Assembly: GCA_031002005.1 (NCBI GenBank)
Contig: JARYHS010008074.1
Span: forward strand, 10,176,924 to 10,240,923
Source of the DNA: Vandiemenella viatica
Taxonomy: Eukaryota > Arthropoda > Insecta > Orthoptera > Morabidae
Length of the DNA stretch: 64,000 bases
Direction: 5' to 3'
Position numbers and translations under genes: made by a program. Of the stretch, positions 46,598 to 58,029 are shown one piece after another; the first letter of the stretch is position 1; the number at the start of each line of letters is the position of its first letter. A model generated the notes under the pieces. The model searched no databases. It saw only the letters and a program-made list of their open reading frames with translations, and was not told the DNA's origin.

Positions 46598-47065
46598 AAT
46601 AGGCTCAGGGGTGGCCCTAACTAGTTTTTCAAGTGGTGCGAGATCTCATTGAGGGCTCCGAATGTGCAATCACTTATTCGTGACTGAGATGTCCCAATAG
46701 ACAGATTGAAGATAGCATATTTTTTTACATCCTACTAATTTTATAAATGTAAAAGTTTGTTTTACTGTTTCAGGTAGAAACGGGTGAATGGGTTACGATA
46801 AAATTTGAAATAATTTATTGGCTATCTACATCCATCCCGACAGAAAAAGTATTTACTGTGGGATTCAAATACGAATACATGTATGAATGCGTTATGAATT
46901 CCATTCGAGCAAAACGGGGGCGGATGATAGTCTTTATATATTAATAATAACAAAAACCTCAGAAAGATTAGTAAATGATAGAATCGTTATGATTGTGAAA
47001 CAACAACGGTAAAAAGGAACAGTATATATCTGAAAAGGTTTATTTAAGCTACTATGGCGTATAGA

Positions 47066-47251
47066 TTTTTTTTTTTTTACTAAGGTCATTAGAGGCGGGA
47101 TGGGACTGGGGACAAGGAACGGGAAGGAATTCTGCCATGGCCTTTTTGAAGGAAGCATCCCGACATTCGGCTGGAGTGATTTGGGGAAACCATGGAAAAC
47201 CCAAATATGGATGCCCGGACGGGGATTCGAACCCGCGTCCTCCCGAATGTG
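47066..47251 (-). mobile_element. SINE family 1 inside the ZMYM-type hAT
   Basis: Minus-strand copy from the CATTCGGGAGG block through B box GGTTCGAATCC, CCATGGTTTCCCC, GGCCATGGCAGAATTCC, to a 13-base T-run (the A tail) at 47066-47078. The A-box head is missing. It is a well-preserved, late arrival. Confidence 0.88.
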
Positions 47252-47559
47252 ATAATATATAAGAACGATGCTGTATAATTTAATTCTGAATTGTTGTGTA
47301 AATTGTGTGACCAACTCATTATCAATTGTATCGATAATATGCTAAATCACGCTAAATGTAAACAATTTTTCTGGATCTGTTATCATTCACCTACGGCCTC
47401 GTACACAAAAAAAATTCTACTTTTTTCGGGTTCTGACTGGCTTAATAATAGGATATGTCCCAGACTATGAAGCAATTTCTCTGGCTCTAATCACTCTTTC
47501 TCAAATTCTGAGTTGTTTTCTAGCAATTGTGAAGCGTTTCATAAATCCACTTTCAACCT

Positions 47560-48168
47560 GCATAGCCTTGGTTAAACTTTTTACTTGAACCAACGTATCA
47601 TACCAAGTCACCATTGTAACTATGAACTCAAAATGCTCCATGATAAGGCACAGAGACGAGGCCTCTGTTGCTTCAACTGAATAATTCGACTCCAGAAGGG
47701 CGTCGCGAATTGAGGAGTAGTGATAAACCGCAGCGAGGCTAGAAACTCTGTTCTAAAAAAGTGGTTCTCAAATTTTTTGGCGATAGTCCTAAATGCTTGC
47801 GTACCACTTCCCATTGCTTTGTTGATCGAGAGAATAGAACAAATATTCTTTAAAAAAATCTGGGCAAGTAAACTGATTTAACTGATGTTTTGGCAGCACA
47901 TTCCCAAATTTAATAACAGCTTCATGGATTAAAAAAATGCTCGAAAAGATTGTTTCAAATTTCTGCTTTAGACACCTATGCTTCCTCCTATCATATTGGA
48001 TCCATTGTCATATCTTTGGTCTCGAGAATCTTTCAAAACCAAATTGAACTTTTGCGAAGTATCATCGATAAACAGGCCTGCGAGAACAGCTCCCAGAAGA
48101 GTCTCTTTCCGGCTTTTAAGCAACGAAACACTTACGCACTTTGACTTCGTCTTCATTAGTATCAACAA
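47560..48168 (-). pseudogene. ZMYM1-like hAT transposase relic
   Basis: The frame 48168-47968 reads GLFIDDTSQKFNL and then QRYDNGSNMIGGSIGV. The latter is the conserved G-Q-YD-G-NM-G block of ZMYM1/KRAB-like hAT transposases, near the second catalytic region. Downstream, minus-strand frames contain VLPKHQLNQF and later MVTWYDTLVQVKSLTKAMQV (about 47600-47550), typical of the region before the C-terminal dimerisation domain. At least three frames are needed and stops are common, so it is dead. It lies centrally within the hAT ends. Confidence 0.65.
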
Positions 48169-49514
48169 AGCAAAGATAATTGTTCGACGTGACTGACATC
48201 AGGAGTTTAATTCAGTGTGATGGAAAAGTATTTAGATGAATGATCCATAGTAAAATTTTTATTTCGAACTTCCTTCGTTTTGAACACATTTATTAAAATG
48301 ATAGACATTAGTCTCCTAATTAGCAATACGCAGGAGATGCTACATCAACGCAGGGCCATATTTTCCTAGCAGTTGCAATATACCCAGGAAGTTACTATAA
48401 TTAGAAGTATTTAAGATCCAAAGCTTCCTTTGATCAAGAAATTATTGCTTGTTAAAAACAATACTTTGGACATCATTCATTCCAGGATAGCAATCCAGCG
48501 TGATTTTTCATCTTCAATTAGTATTTTAAAATGTTTGCTATTACACTGAAGTTGTTTAATCGAATCAACGCTTCTGTCCAATTGAGCGTGGTGCGCTAGT
48601 GGTTTGTGAAGTTAGGTGAGTTGTGAGACGCTCTGATAAGTAGCTCCTGTTTTTTCCCAAATAAGAACGAGATCTTCTGATGAATAACAGTAGAAACAAT
48701 ACCCGTTATCTACAGATTTAGAGAAAACAAATCATCTTCTTTTATAATTTTCTGCATTTGGAATTACTCTTTGAAAATGCGTGTTTGAAAATTGACGTCC
48801 ATAATTTTCTTTTCTTGCATTTTTTCGTTGCTAGAATAATTATTTCATCTTTAACTGCAAAGTCAATGATTTTGAAATATCATCACGATTGTTTCTTTAA
48901 AAAGGAGATGGTGGTGGTATGTCTGGTATACCCCATTGTGTAATATTTTGAACTGCAGACGACGTTAAAGCCGTAGCTAAATCTTCTCGTAAACGATGCT
49001 TTTTATCATCATAACCCTTGTCTGAAGAACTACTACTAAATAAGTTTTCTTCCGTCCCATGTTAAACTAGTCCTGTTAACGACAATTGAAAGGACTTCTC
49101 AGCTCTAAAAAATGTTTGAAACAATTTTGAAGCCTTCTCAGTATCGCCTTGAATTGGTTTTCTTTTAAGAAGTTAATTTCAATCACCAAAGTTTGACATA
49201 GCAGAAATAGATAAGTAGGTTGAGTCTCATCCCATGGGACGAGTTGTGATTTTCTTGATTCGAGTAAGTCGATCTTACCGGTGTCGCAAGTCGAGTTGGC
49301 TCGATTCTATGATGTCATGTGACTATGCTGAAGTTCTTACGTTTGTAAACTCTTCTGAATGATTAGTGTGTTAAAATAGTTTGTGAACAGCAAATTATTT
49401 TATTTTTTTAAATATTTTTTTATGTGCAGACGATCTCACGCAGCACTTTCGGCGCTTTCCATATGACAGCGCCCGGTGCAGTCGCACCGCCCTAGGGCCG
49501 CCCCTGTATAGGGT

Positions 49515-49680
49515 TATCAGTTTGTTGGCATTTGCTGCACTATTTGAATAACTGAGAAGTATAGTTTCTTTTTAGTACTTACGGTATCATTAACCATCTT
49601 GTAACACTGCATTTAGCCGCAAGATTTAAATTTTTTCCCCAAAATTGTTGCCAAATGAAATTCTTGTACGTCTTTTCTTG
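49515..49680 (-). pseudogene. Exploded LINE, ORF2 piece before the HR-EC block
   Basis: The minus strand reads WQQFWGKNLNLA in one frame and CYKMVNDTVSTKKKLYF in another. The second resembles the W-Y-V-ND-IPT-RL block that comes before the terminal zinc-finger-like end of LINE ORF2. The piece is bounded by the hAT on the left and the plus-strand LINE on the right. Confidence 0.5.
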
Positions 49681-50872
49681 TCGATTCTTTTGGTTTCGAC
49701 AAGGGAGGCCAAATTGATAGTGTAGCAATAGATCTTTCAAAGGCATTGACAGAATGAGCCATAAAATGGTAGTAAATAAGGTAAAAACTATTGGAGTGGA
49801 TGAGAAAGTGATTTGCTGGTTAGAAGAATTTTTAAAAGGTAGAAAACAGAAAGTTAGGGTAGGAAATGCGGTATCAAAGGAAGTGGAAGTAAAAATGGGA
49901 GTGCCGCAGGGTAGTGTATTGGGAGCATTGCTATTTATTATTCTAATGAATAATTGTGTTGATTGTTTACTATCTGAAATTAGATTGTTTGCAGATGACA
50001 TAATGCTGTATAAAAGGATCAAAACGATAGAGGACTGTAAACAGTTGCAGAGTGATCTGGACAGGATATCTAGTTGGGTTGGTAAACATGGGACGAAGAT
50101 GAATGCAAATTAGATACACAAATAAAAAACAAAAGGTTAATTATGAATTTAAGGTGGGGAAGAATTGCATGATGAAGACTTGAAATGTAAATATCTTGGA
50201 ATTACATTTGATAACAAGCTTAACTGGGCAGGACACATTGGAAAGGTGGTAGGAAAAGGTTTCAAAATTCTGCACTTGTTGGAGAGAGTGATGAGGGTGT
50301 GCACGAGAGAAGTAAAGGAAATGGGTTACAAAACTTTGGTCAGACCATTGCTTCAATATGGTAGTTCAGTATGGGACCCACATTTTCAGTATCAAATACA
50401 GGAGTTGGAGAAGGTGCAAAGAAGGGCTCCTAGATTTGTTTCTGGAAACTATCGCAGAATGCAATCAGTGACAGATATGATAAAGGAGCTAGAAAGGGAT
50501 TCATTGCAAGACAGGAGGAGGATGAGGAGGGTAATGGCAGTGTACAGTGCGTATACTGGCGATGAGGCATTGAAAGATATTTGCAGTAGGCATGAAAAGT
50601 AGTTCATGGAAGGGAAAAGATGACCATGACCACAAGCTGGCACTCGATTTCAGGCACAATGGTGGGGGAAGATTTTCTTTTTTAGGTAAGGGTGTCAGGG
50701 ATTGGAATGAGTTACCGAGGGAAATGATGAATAACTTACCGGAAACGTTGAAAGAATTTAAAGTTAAAATTTGTAGACGGCAAATGTAGGTAGGTGCAAG
50801 ATAGGGGAAGTTGGGTGTGTAGGGAAATTGCCACCGGAGCGTGTGCTCCATTGCAATTAAATTAAATTAAAA
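49680..50872 (+). pseudogene. CR1/L2-like LINE, 5'-truncated, inserted in the exploded LINE
   Basis: The plus-strand frames give the second half of a LINE reverse transcriptase: IDLSKA (catalytic block A, frame broken just after), then SHKMVVNKVKTIGVDEKV. GVPQGSVLGALLF and RLFADDIMLY (catalytic block C, intact, about 49990) follow, then KYLGITFDNKLNWAGHIGK, LVRPLLQYGSSVWDP, LEKVQRRAPRFVSGNY and the closing DWNELPREMM. The VQRRA-RFV-G and NELP phrases are typical of CR1/L2-type elements. The 3' end carries AATTAAATTAAATTAAA, a short tail repeat usual for the group. Two or three frameshifts break it. It lies antisense to the surrounding LINE. Confidence 0.82.
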
Positions 50873-51259
50873 AAATTATCATTTCTTCAAGAAGGTGTCT
50901 TGTTTTGATTTTTAGACTTTGTTTCTGTGATAGGCACCTTATTTTTAAGTGGTATTGCTTTATATGACTCAGTTTGTAGTGGATTCTTCCTACTTTCACA
51001 GGTGGTGTTTTGCTACTGGGTCGTAATTCTTTTGCCAGTACGCTGGTTATACTTTGTGGAAGGTTGTTTATGATCTTTAGCATTCTTGTGATGAATAAAG
51101 CTCTGCACTTCAACTCTATATCAATTAATCTTAAACCTGCTTTTGTTTTTGGAAGAATCACTGTAGAATACTTTATTTTAAACATGTTCCCTTTTTGTAT
51201 GAAATTACAATGGCACGAAGTAATTCTCTTGGGGATTGGAGCTGGAATTGGGAATATGC
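50873..51259 (-). pseudogene. Exploded LINE, ORF2 piece after the thumb
   Basis: On the minus strand a continuous frame has SIFPIPAPIPKRI, then STVILPKTKAGLRLID (the W-LP-EGGLGL-D-like block after the RT thumb), then ALFITRMLKIIN. It continues the frame cut at 52757 by the hAT insertion. Confidence 0.75.
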
Positions 51260-51267
51260 TGCCTAAG

Positions 51268-52748
51268 TAGTGTTGTAAAAAAAAACTGTTTTTTCTGGCT
51301 TGAAAAAAAAAAACATTAAAAAAAAAAGTAAAAAAAAACATGTTTTTTTTCTGGAACACGTTTTTTTTTTTCACAACTACTAAATCTCAAATTTGTAAGG
51401 CAGTTATCGTTTAAAATGACTGTTTTATAGTTTATTCTAAGTACTTCTCTTAGATTAAAATCTACTATATTTTTCTGGTTCAGTAGGAAAAAAAATACGA
51501 TAATATTGGCAAAATTGACTGAAATTTTCTTTATGAACGAGGATTTCCGGAAGAGACTAGGTTGCGCGAGAAGGAATCCCCATTCCCCATTGTTTGGATT
51601 GCTACTTGCTATTTGAAATAGTGCTGCCAACCCTACAAAATTACCTACAGATCTATTTAAAAAATTAGGAATTTAAAATTTATCCACGGTTTTTTGCCTC
51701 TATTTTATTACTTATTGGGCTTTCCTTATATTCGTATACTTGTTAACTCTCAGAGTATAGTGGTACTGACTCATTAAATTGTCAGTAAGGGAGCGTGCAT
51801 AAACCACATAGCTCCATTTTGGCCTCCTGTGAACCCCCCCTCCTCCCCCACGTAGCCCTACGTGGCTTTTGCCCCCTCCCTCCCCCGCTCACGTAGCACG
51901 TAGCTTTCTTCCGTTTTGATTCCAGAAGACATTTTGTACTGTTTTCTCTTGTCAGAATATTGTAAATTACATACGGATATAATTAACTGAGGGAAATAAA
52001 TACTCACATGCTGTTGTGAGTTCAGTTCCTCATTTTAACTGTGAAAAATGTTACGAAAGGAAAGTTACGTGGCCCCCCCCCCCCCCCTCTCCCACGTAGC
52101 CCAGCGTTGCCTTCCAGCTAACCTCTCCTCCCTCTGGACCGAGCCACGTAGTTTGTGCACGGTCCCTAATTATGAATCGTTTCCTTGCAACCGTTGGTGT
52201 AAACAAACGATTGAAAAGAAGTAAAGCTCCTATTTTGTATGATAATAGATTTTAATTCAAACTTAAAAGACCGTAACACAGAATTATCAGCACAGTCTTT
52301 ATGCACAGTGTGTACTTTGCTCACTATTTAAAATTGCAATTTCAAAATCTTTTGCGTGCAATACAAGAACAACCAGTAAAAGAAAATTTAACTATTTCTG
52401 AAGTTATGGATGTAGAGGAGACAGAAGAGGAGACAGAAAATTCCGACACCGATCGAACTAATGTTGGTAGTATTGATACTAGTGAATGTGGTACTGACAT
52501 AGAGGATGAATAAAATTATGTTACCTATATAGATACACTTATTAATAATTATGTGAGACATTATATGATTCAGTAAGACTTAAAACACACATGTAAAATG
52601 GAAGTTCCTTAAATAAAACTATAATTTATCAAATATATTGTTTTCTGAAAAAAAAAAAAAATTTAAAAAAAAACACGGGTGCTAGGTTTTTTTCATGTTT
52701 TTCTTCACAAAGCGGAAAAAAACATTTTTTTTTCAGTTTGCAACACTA
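51268..52748. mobile_element. hAT-like element with exact 8-bp duplication, 1.5 kb
   Basis: TAGTGTTGTAAA and TAGTGTTGCAAA (inverted) are the ends. TGCCTAAG flanks both sides (51260-51267 and 52749-52756). Long A and T runs fill the subterminal zones. A 70-codon frame (52301-52513) rich in acidic residues (EETEEETENSD) may be a relic of its own gene. No transposase core is seen. It interrupts the exploded LINE and contains a Harbinger-like MITE. Confidence 0.9.
51789..52166. mobile_element. Harbinger-like MITE (TAA duplication), copy 2
   Basis: GGGAGCGTGCATAAACCACA and a related inverted end bound 378 bp, with TAA at 51786-51788 and 52167-52169. Inside are long C-runs, each next to an ACGTAGCC-type motif. 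It shares plan and end pattern with 13967-14334, so it belongs to a related family. Confidence 0.85.
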
Positions 52749-52756
52749 TGCCTAAG

Positions 52757-54020
52757 TATAGTAGTTTAGAAACTTTGTACTCATTGACGAGATCCACTTT
52801 CAGGTACAAGTTTAGATTTCTGATATAATGTTCTCTAACTGATCCTCTTATCAGATTTAGCTTTGTTCTCCAGTTTTTGGCTGTCATTTTCTTTTTTTGT
52901 GAGCATGTATGCAGCTCTACCCCTAAGGCTTGCATTGTTTCGCTTTGTTGTAACTGTTGTGGCTGTTGATATATAATGGCGTTACCCAGCTTCAGAATCT
53001 TGCATTCAGATAAGTTTATTTTTGCTCTTGTAGCTCCACAATATTTCAAGATGGTTTCCATTATGATTTTTATTTCTTCAGCATTACAGGTCACTATACA
53101 GTTGTCATCGGCGTAAGCTCTTCATGCGATTTTTCTGTTTGCATAGTTTATTGCAGACATTGTGGAGTTTATGTATCGTAACGGGGGTTCCAAGTCAATG
53201 GAAAATAAAGCCACTGATGTGGGATCACATTTTCTTACAGACCTTTTTGCTTGCACTGCTTTTCTTCTGAATCCATTGACTAGAACGTTTGATTCTGCTT
53301 CATGCAGTAGTTTCTGTATGATTTTGACCAAAGAGTTACTGAATATCATTGCTTTATTAAAATTGATAGCCACTAACTCTGCGTTTATTCCTGTTACTGC
53401 TGCGGCCGCAATGATGTCTCTATACTCTCTTAACACGTCCATAATTATTCTGCCAGATACTGCAAAAGTTTGGGGGTTTTTATTCATCACAGGCATCATT
53501 CTTTTTGTGAGTATTCTAGTGAACAACTTATGGTCTGAATTAAATAATAATATACTTCCATGAAGGTTTTTGTTGTTGTGATTTATTATATAAAGACTAT
53601 TATTCCTTCTATGTAGCATCTGGATACATTGGGTACTGTGAGCACATGATTAAGTACATTCGTTAGTTGTTTGATGGCTGGCCGGAAGTATAGTTATACT
53701 TCCACTGGAATGCCGTCAGGGCCAGGTGATTTGTTCCTTGGGCTTGTTTTTATGATTCCTTCTAGTTCTTGTTCTGTTATTCTAATTCCCAGTAGTACTG
53801 TATGTAGTGTATTTGGTTTTCTAGCGTATCATAATTTGAACCAGTCCCTCATGTTTTGTTGCTACTAGTTTGGATTTTATTCTTTTTATTTTTATTGTGT
53901 ATTGAATTAATCTGTCAGTGTTGCGGTAAGCATCTCTTAGACAGCCATAATAAAACTCTGCTGTTTCATTTTGTTCGTGCTTCTTTATTTTGGCGTATTC
54001 TATCAGCACGTGGAGCAATT
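52757..54020 (-). pseudogene. Exploded LINE, reverse transcriptase domain
   Basis: Reading the minus strand: a finger region with KSPGPDGIPVEV (about 53720), then DHKLFTRILTKRMMPVM (53520), RDIIAAAAVTGINAELVAIN (catalytic block A reads INFNKA in place of a DF-KA consensus). Next come VNGFRRKAVQAKRSVRKCDPTS (block B, where RQG is replaced) and a YADDN block (about 53110, in a shifted frame). The GATRAKINLSECKILKLGN thumb entry follows. The pattern is that of an endonuclease-type LINE related to L1/Tx1-like groups; I do not assign a clade. Catalytic Asp in block A is lost, so it is dead. Confidence 0.8.
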
Positions 54021-54047
54021 TGGACTTCGCGTATTGTAACCACCATT

Positions 54048-54757
54048 CTAATTTATTACTGCATCTCTGAAATTTCCTCTTTCATATTTCCCATGGTTCT
54101 TGGAACACTCATTAAATTCGTGATCTTTTAGAGAAATATTGTTAAGTTTCCAGGAGCCCCTTCCTCGGTGTATTTCTCGTCTGTTCATATTTATGAGGAT
54201 TATGTAGGCGCTGTGATCTAAAAAGCTTACTGGCCATAAATCTGTAACAATATCATCTAAATCAATATCTTCCCTTACGTATATTCTATCAATTCTGATT
54301 GCAGCATCCTCGGTGATGTATGTATAGGATTCGTTAGTTCCATTTTTGTTTCCCAAGTGTTTTTTAATCTGAGTTCTTGGACGATTAACTTTAGATCATG
54401 GCAGGTATTAAAATTTCGGAATTGATCTTTAGGGTTTAGCACGCAATTGAAGTGGCTTCCGTTATCAAACTATTGCTAGCAGAAGTAACATATCTTCTTT
54501 GAAAAAGCTAGAACTTTATATTCTTTTACGTTCTGGAGGGAGCTTACATAGGTCTATTACATACTGTAACTATTTTGGTTGTGACTGATATTCCTAAGCC
54601 ATTTTTGTAATCTATATTCTATAATGATCGCAGTTCCAGCTTCATTGCCTTGATTATATACATATTCATATCCTGGCACGTCAAGAAACTTGGTATTGCA
54701 AACTTCTTGAATTAGGGCTGTATCTGCATCAGTGGCATACAGGAGTCTTTTAGACAT
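54048..54757 (-). pseudogene. Exploded LINE, endonuclease domain
   Basis: The minus strand begins ORF2 with ATDADTALIQEVCN, holding the catalytic Glu of the apurinic-type endonuclease, then DVPGYEYVYNQGNEAGTAII. After a frame break, AAIRIDRIYV, the SFLDHSAYIILIN block (SDH-like) and RGSWKLNN mark the domain end. It is intact in order but split by stops. It sits directly upstream of the RT pieces. Confidence 0.8.
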
Positions 54758-54989
54758 TCTGTTTTTGTTTTTCTTATTATTCTATTGAGGTTTATTGTTA
54801 CTACGCAATTTGCTTGCACCTATACCAGTACATGTTCAATTTCTTGGCGCAGTTTTCTTCTTAGCATCTTTTATCCAAACTGAAAGAGTTTCTGCTTCAG
54901 AAACCATTTTACTCTGTGAAAGAATTTTCTTCTTGGAATTTGGTAACTAAGAATGACTGATAAAATAGTATATATGGTGTATGGAAGGG

Positions 54990-57099
54990 GAAGGTGACAA
55001 AATTATCCACAATTACTAAAATGATATATGGTTTTTCTTTCTGTTGAAACTTTTGACAAATGAACTAATTACACTGTTTACAAAATTTCACTCATATATA
55101 GTAACTAACATGGGATAGCATGCACTCAAAAACTGCTGTGAAAAATTATCATACTAACAGGTTTTTAAGTAATTGACTGCTTATGAGTTGTTGGTAATAT
55201 AATTGATATTGCTAATAGGTGTGTGTACTGTTCCTCATAAATAGCAACTAACATAATATAATATGTAGTCACAAATTACAGTGAAACTTATCATGGTAAC
55301 TGGTTGGTAAGAAAATAACTGGTTATTAGATGCTGGTAACAAGTGTATACACTGTTCCACATAATAAGTATTAATTAACTCGGGATTGTATTTGTAGATT
55401 ACAGGAGATATTGGTTATCCTAATGGGTTGTTGCTAACTTGTTGTCAATATATAATAATATTATCAATTATATAGTAATACAAGCTTCGAGCCCGTCAAA
55501 AATGACGGTTTGAACGCAGTATTCTGGCAGTTCATTTTTTTTGCAGTTGGTTAATTATAAGGAACTGATATTACATAATAGTACTAATGACCTTGATTTT
55601 GCAATGTTCTACATATTTCATTTGCCGTTTGCATAGCCATATAGTAGTATCTTCTACTGAATTAATGACGCCGGAAGTAAAGAACCAATGAAATTAAATC
55701 AGATTAGGAATCCCAAAAACTTTTGCTATCCATGTAATATCAGTTTTATTCCTGGTCCAGGCATAATTCAGCACGTTAAATATGAAACTACTTCCACCCG
55801 CATTAATTAATATCTTTAGTAACATGGCGCTTATGAAAGCAGTTTAATTGGTTTGTAAAACTCATTTCAGAGTGAATTATGCTGTCACAAAATGTGTCAG
55901 TTGCGATTCTGGTAAACTTAACCACAACCTCCACTAATATTGCGTTCGAAAATCATAGCTTCTATTACCCTCATATGAATAATGATGGGTATCACCTATG
56001 GTGGCAGTAGGAATTCATTCTGAAAAAGCTTGTAAGAAAAAGAATCATTCTTAATTATACCTTTCGTTATATGAATTCGTTACTCTGGTTAGATTATCAG
56101 AGCACTTGGTTAGGATCTGACATAAATAAATGCATTTTACGTTAGATGACGGAGACTATAATTTCGAAAATGAATAACTGTTATTTATTTGACTGATACA
56201 TGTCGCGATTACGTATGTACGATTCTCTGAATTTTTCATAAGCTTCATTGTTTCGTATCGTGTGCAAAAAAATTCTTAGTTTACGGTTTAACCTGGTGCT
56301 TACAACTGAGGCAGATAAAATAGCGTAAATAATGAAAACCCTTCTCCTTACATTAATTTCTCCATCTGGTTGTAGATAAATAAAAAGCAATTTGTAAATT
56401 TAATCGAACGTACTAATTGTAACTTTGTGACATATAATTGCCTGGCATTATTTTTTTCCCTGCTCTCAGTATTTCTAATATCACTGCTCACTGCTATTTT
56501 GCGGCAATAATATCGTTGTTGAATTGCGAGTGTCACATCGTTTATACAGTAAATAGTCATACCTTGATGATTTAAATCTGATAAAAAAGTTATCTTAAAA
56601 TCTCATTTAATTGCTAACACATGTATCAAAAACTAAGGGTAGGTCTATCATATATAATGGTAGTAGGATTTATTATTGAAAAGTTATAAGGAGAAACGAA
56701 TAAGTCATCCTTAATGCTATCTTTAGTTATATGAATACGTTACTCGCCTTAGATTATCAGAGTATTTTGTTAGGATTTTAAAATTAAAAAAATGCATTTC
56801 ACTTTAGATGACGGGGACTATAATTTCGAAAACGGATAACTGTTATTTATGTGACTAATACATTTCGCATTATGTACGTTTCTCCTAGTTTTTAATAAAC
56901 TTCATTGCTTCTAACCTTCTGCCAAAAAAAATTCTTAGGTTATGGTTTAACTTAGTCCTCATATCAGATACAGATAAAATAGCGTAAATATTGAATCCCC
57001 TTCTCCTTACATGAATTTCTGCGTCTAACTGATACAGATAAAATAGCGTAAATATTGAATCTCCGTCTCCTTATATGAATTTTGCGTCTAGCTGTAAAT
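54990..57099. repeat. Diverged tandem repeats between LINE ORF1 and ORF2
   Basis: Three weak units of about 130 bp occur at 55097-55490 (each has AACTAAC/ATTAACT, an ACTG-TGAAAA or like block, and GGTAACTGG-like ends). Farther right, a block at about 55970-56370 recurs at about 56640-57040, sharing GATTATCAGAG, AGATGACGGRGACTATAATT and ATAGCGTAAATA. A short 64-bp direct repeat ends it (56968-57090). No coding motif was found. Confidence 0.65.
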
Positions 57100-57835
57100 C
57101 ATATATGGGCAACCCCCGGCCCCCGGGCCGGATCCGGCCCTCCACCAACTTCAATCCGGCCCGCGAGAGGTTCAGAAATTTCAGATAAAGAACATACCTT
57201 TCCGAAGAAAAATATCCAAAGCTGAGAGTTTTCGCATGAAAAATAATTTGCACATTCGGAAGCACGTATAAATGTGAGCAGCTTTTTTTCAATCAAGAAA
57301 ATTAATAAAAATTAGCATCGTACTCGGTACCATGGTTGGCCAACCAGCGGCCGCCTTGGAGATTTTTGCTCATATATGACAGATATTGCCTGTTTTATTT
57401 ATGAGTTTACAGTTATCAGTTCGCTGAATAATTATGTTATATTCTGTGACTCATAATGCGCGTGCATCTCGGAACATCTAATATATAATTTTATACGCGG
57501 CCCGCGGAGTTATGACGCATTTCCTTACCGAGCGTGGTGGTGTAACGGATAGCGTTCTGGCCTCGCATTCGGGAGGACGGCGGTTCGAATCCCCGTCCGG
57601 GCATCCAGATTTGGGTTTTCCATGGTTTCCCCAAATCACTCCAGGTGAATGCCGGGATGCTTCCTTCAAAAAGGCCATGGCCGAATTCCTTCCCATTCCT
57701 TGCCCCCATCCTTTCCCGTCTCTAAAGACCACGTTGTTAAAAAGGGACGTTAAACTGTTACAAAAAAAAAAAAAAAAAAAAAAAAAAACGCATTTCCAAA
57801 GTGGCCCGCGAGATCATTTGGGTTGCCCACCCCTG
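57100..57835. mobile_element. Non-autonomous hAT element with exact 8-bp duplication
   Basis: The right end is CAGGGGTGGGCAACC in inverted form. The left end is CATATATGGGCAACC, the same with five changes. CTGTAAAT flanks both sides (57092-57099 and 57836-57843). GC-rich GGCCCGC motifs lie at both ends. No transposase. Without the SINE it is about 460 bp. Confidence 0.92.
57525..57787 (+). mobile_element. SINE family 1, full-length reference copy
   Basis: The best copy in the window. It has an A box TGGTGTAACGG (57538-57548) and a B box GGTTCGAATCC (57582-57592), 33 bases apart, so a pol III promoter is intact. The body GGTTTTCCATGGTTTCCCC and tail block CCGAATTCCTTCC follow, then a run of about 27 A. 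ACGCATTTCC duplicates flank it (57515-57524 and 57788-57797). It lies inside the hAT element. The partner LINE that moves it is unknown. Confidence 0.96.
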
Positions 57836-58029
57836 CTGTAAATAAACGAAAAGCATGATGGTGGTACGAATGTTAGATGGTGGTTAATGATGATTGGCCG
57901 TTCTCTAGCCAATAGGAGTAGCAGCTATAGACGACGCATGCAGACGCCACGTTAGCGTTTTATATAATAGGATTGACATTATAAGTACTGTTCCACATCC
58001 CCGAGATTATTCTCACATGGGATCAAAGT

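Larger units (their letters stand above)
46606..49506 (-). mobile_element. hAT transposon (ZMYM-type), 2.9 kb
   Basis: Ends CAGGGGTGGCCCTA and CAGGGGCGGCCCTA (inverted) are hAT-like. The 8-bp flanks, AATAGGCT and TATAGGGT, match at 6 of 8 positions. A decayed transposase lies on the minus strand and a SINE sits inside. It is inserted in the C-terminal coding part of an older LINE. Confidence 0.82.

Noticed and set aside
51316..51630. Frame rich in Phe/Lys and its complement
   Set aside because: Produced by A/T runs in the hAT subterminal zone; no motif.
57525..57600. tRNA gene
   Set aside because: A and B boxes are present, but the acceptor stem does not close and a SINE body with an A tail follows.
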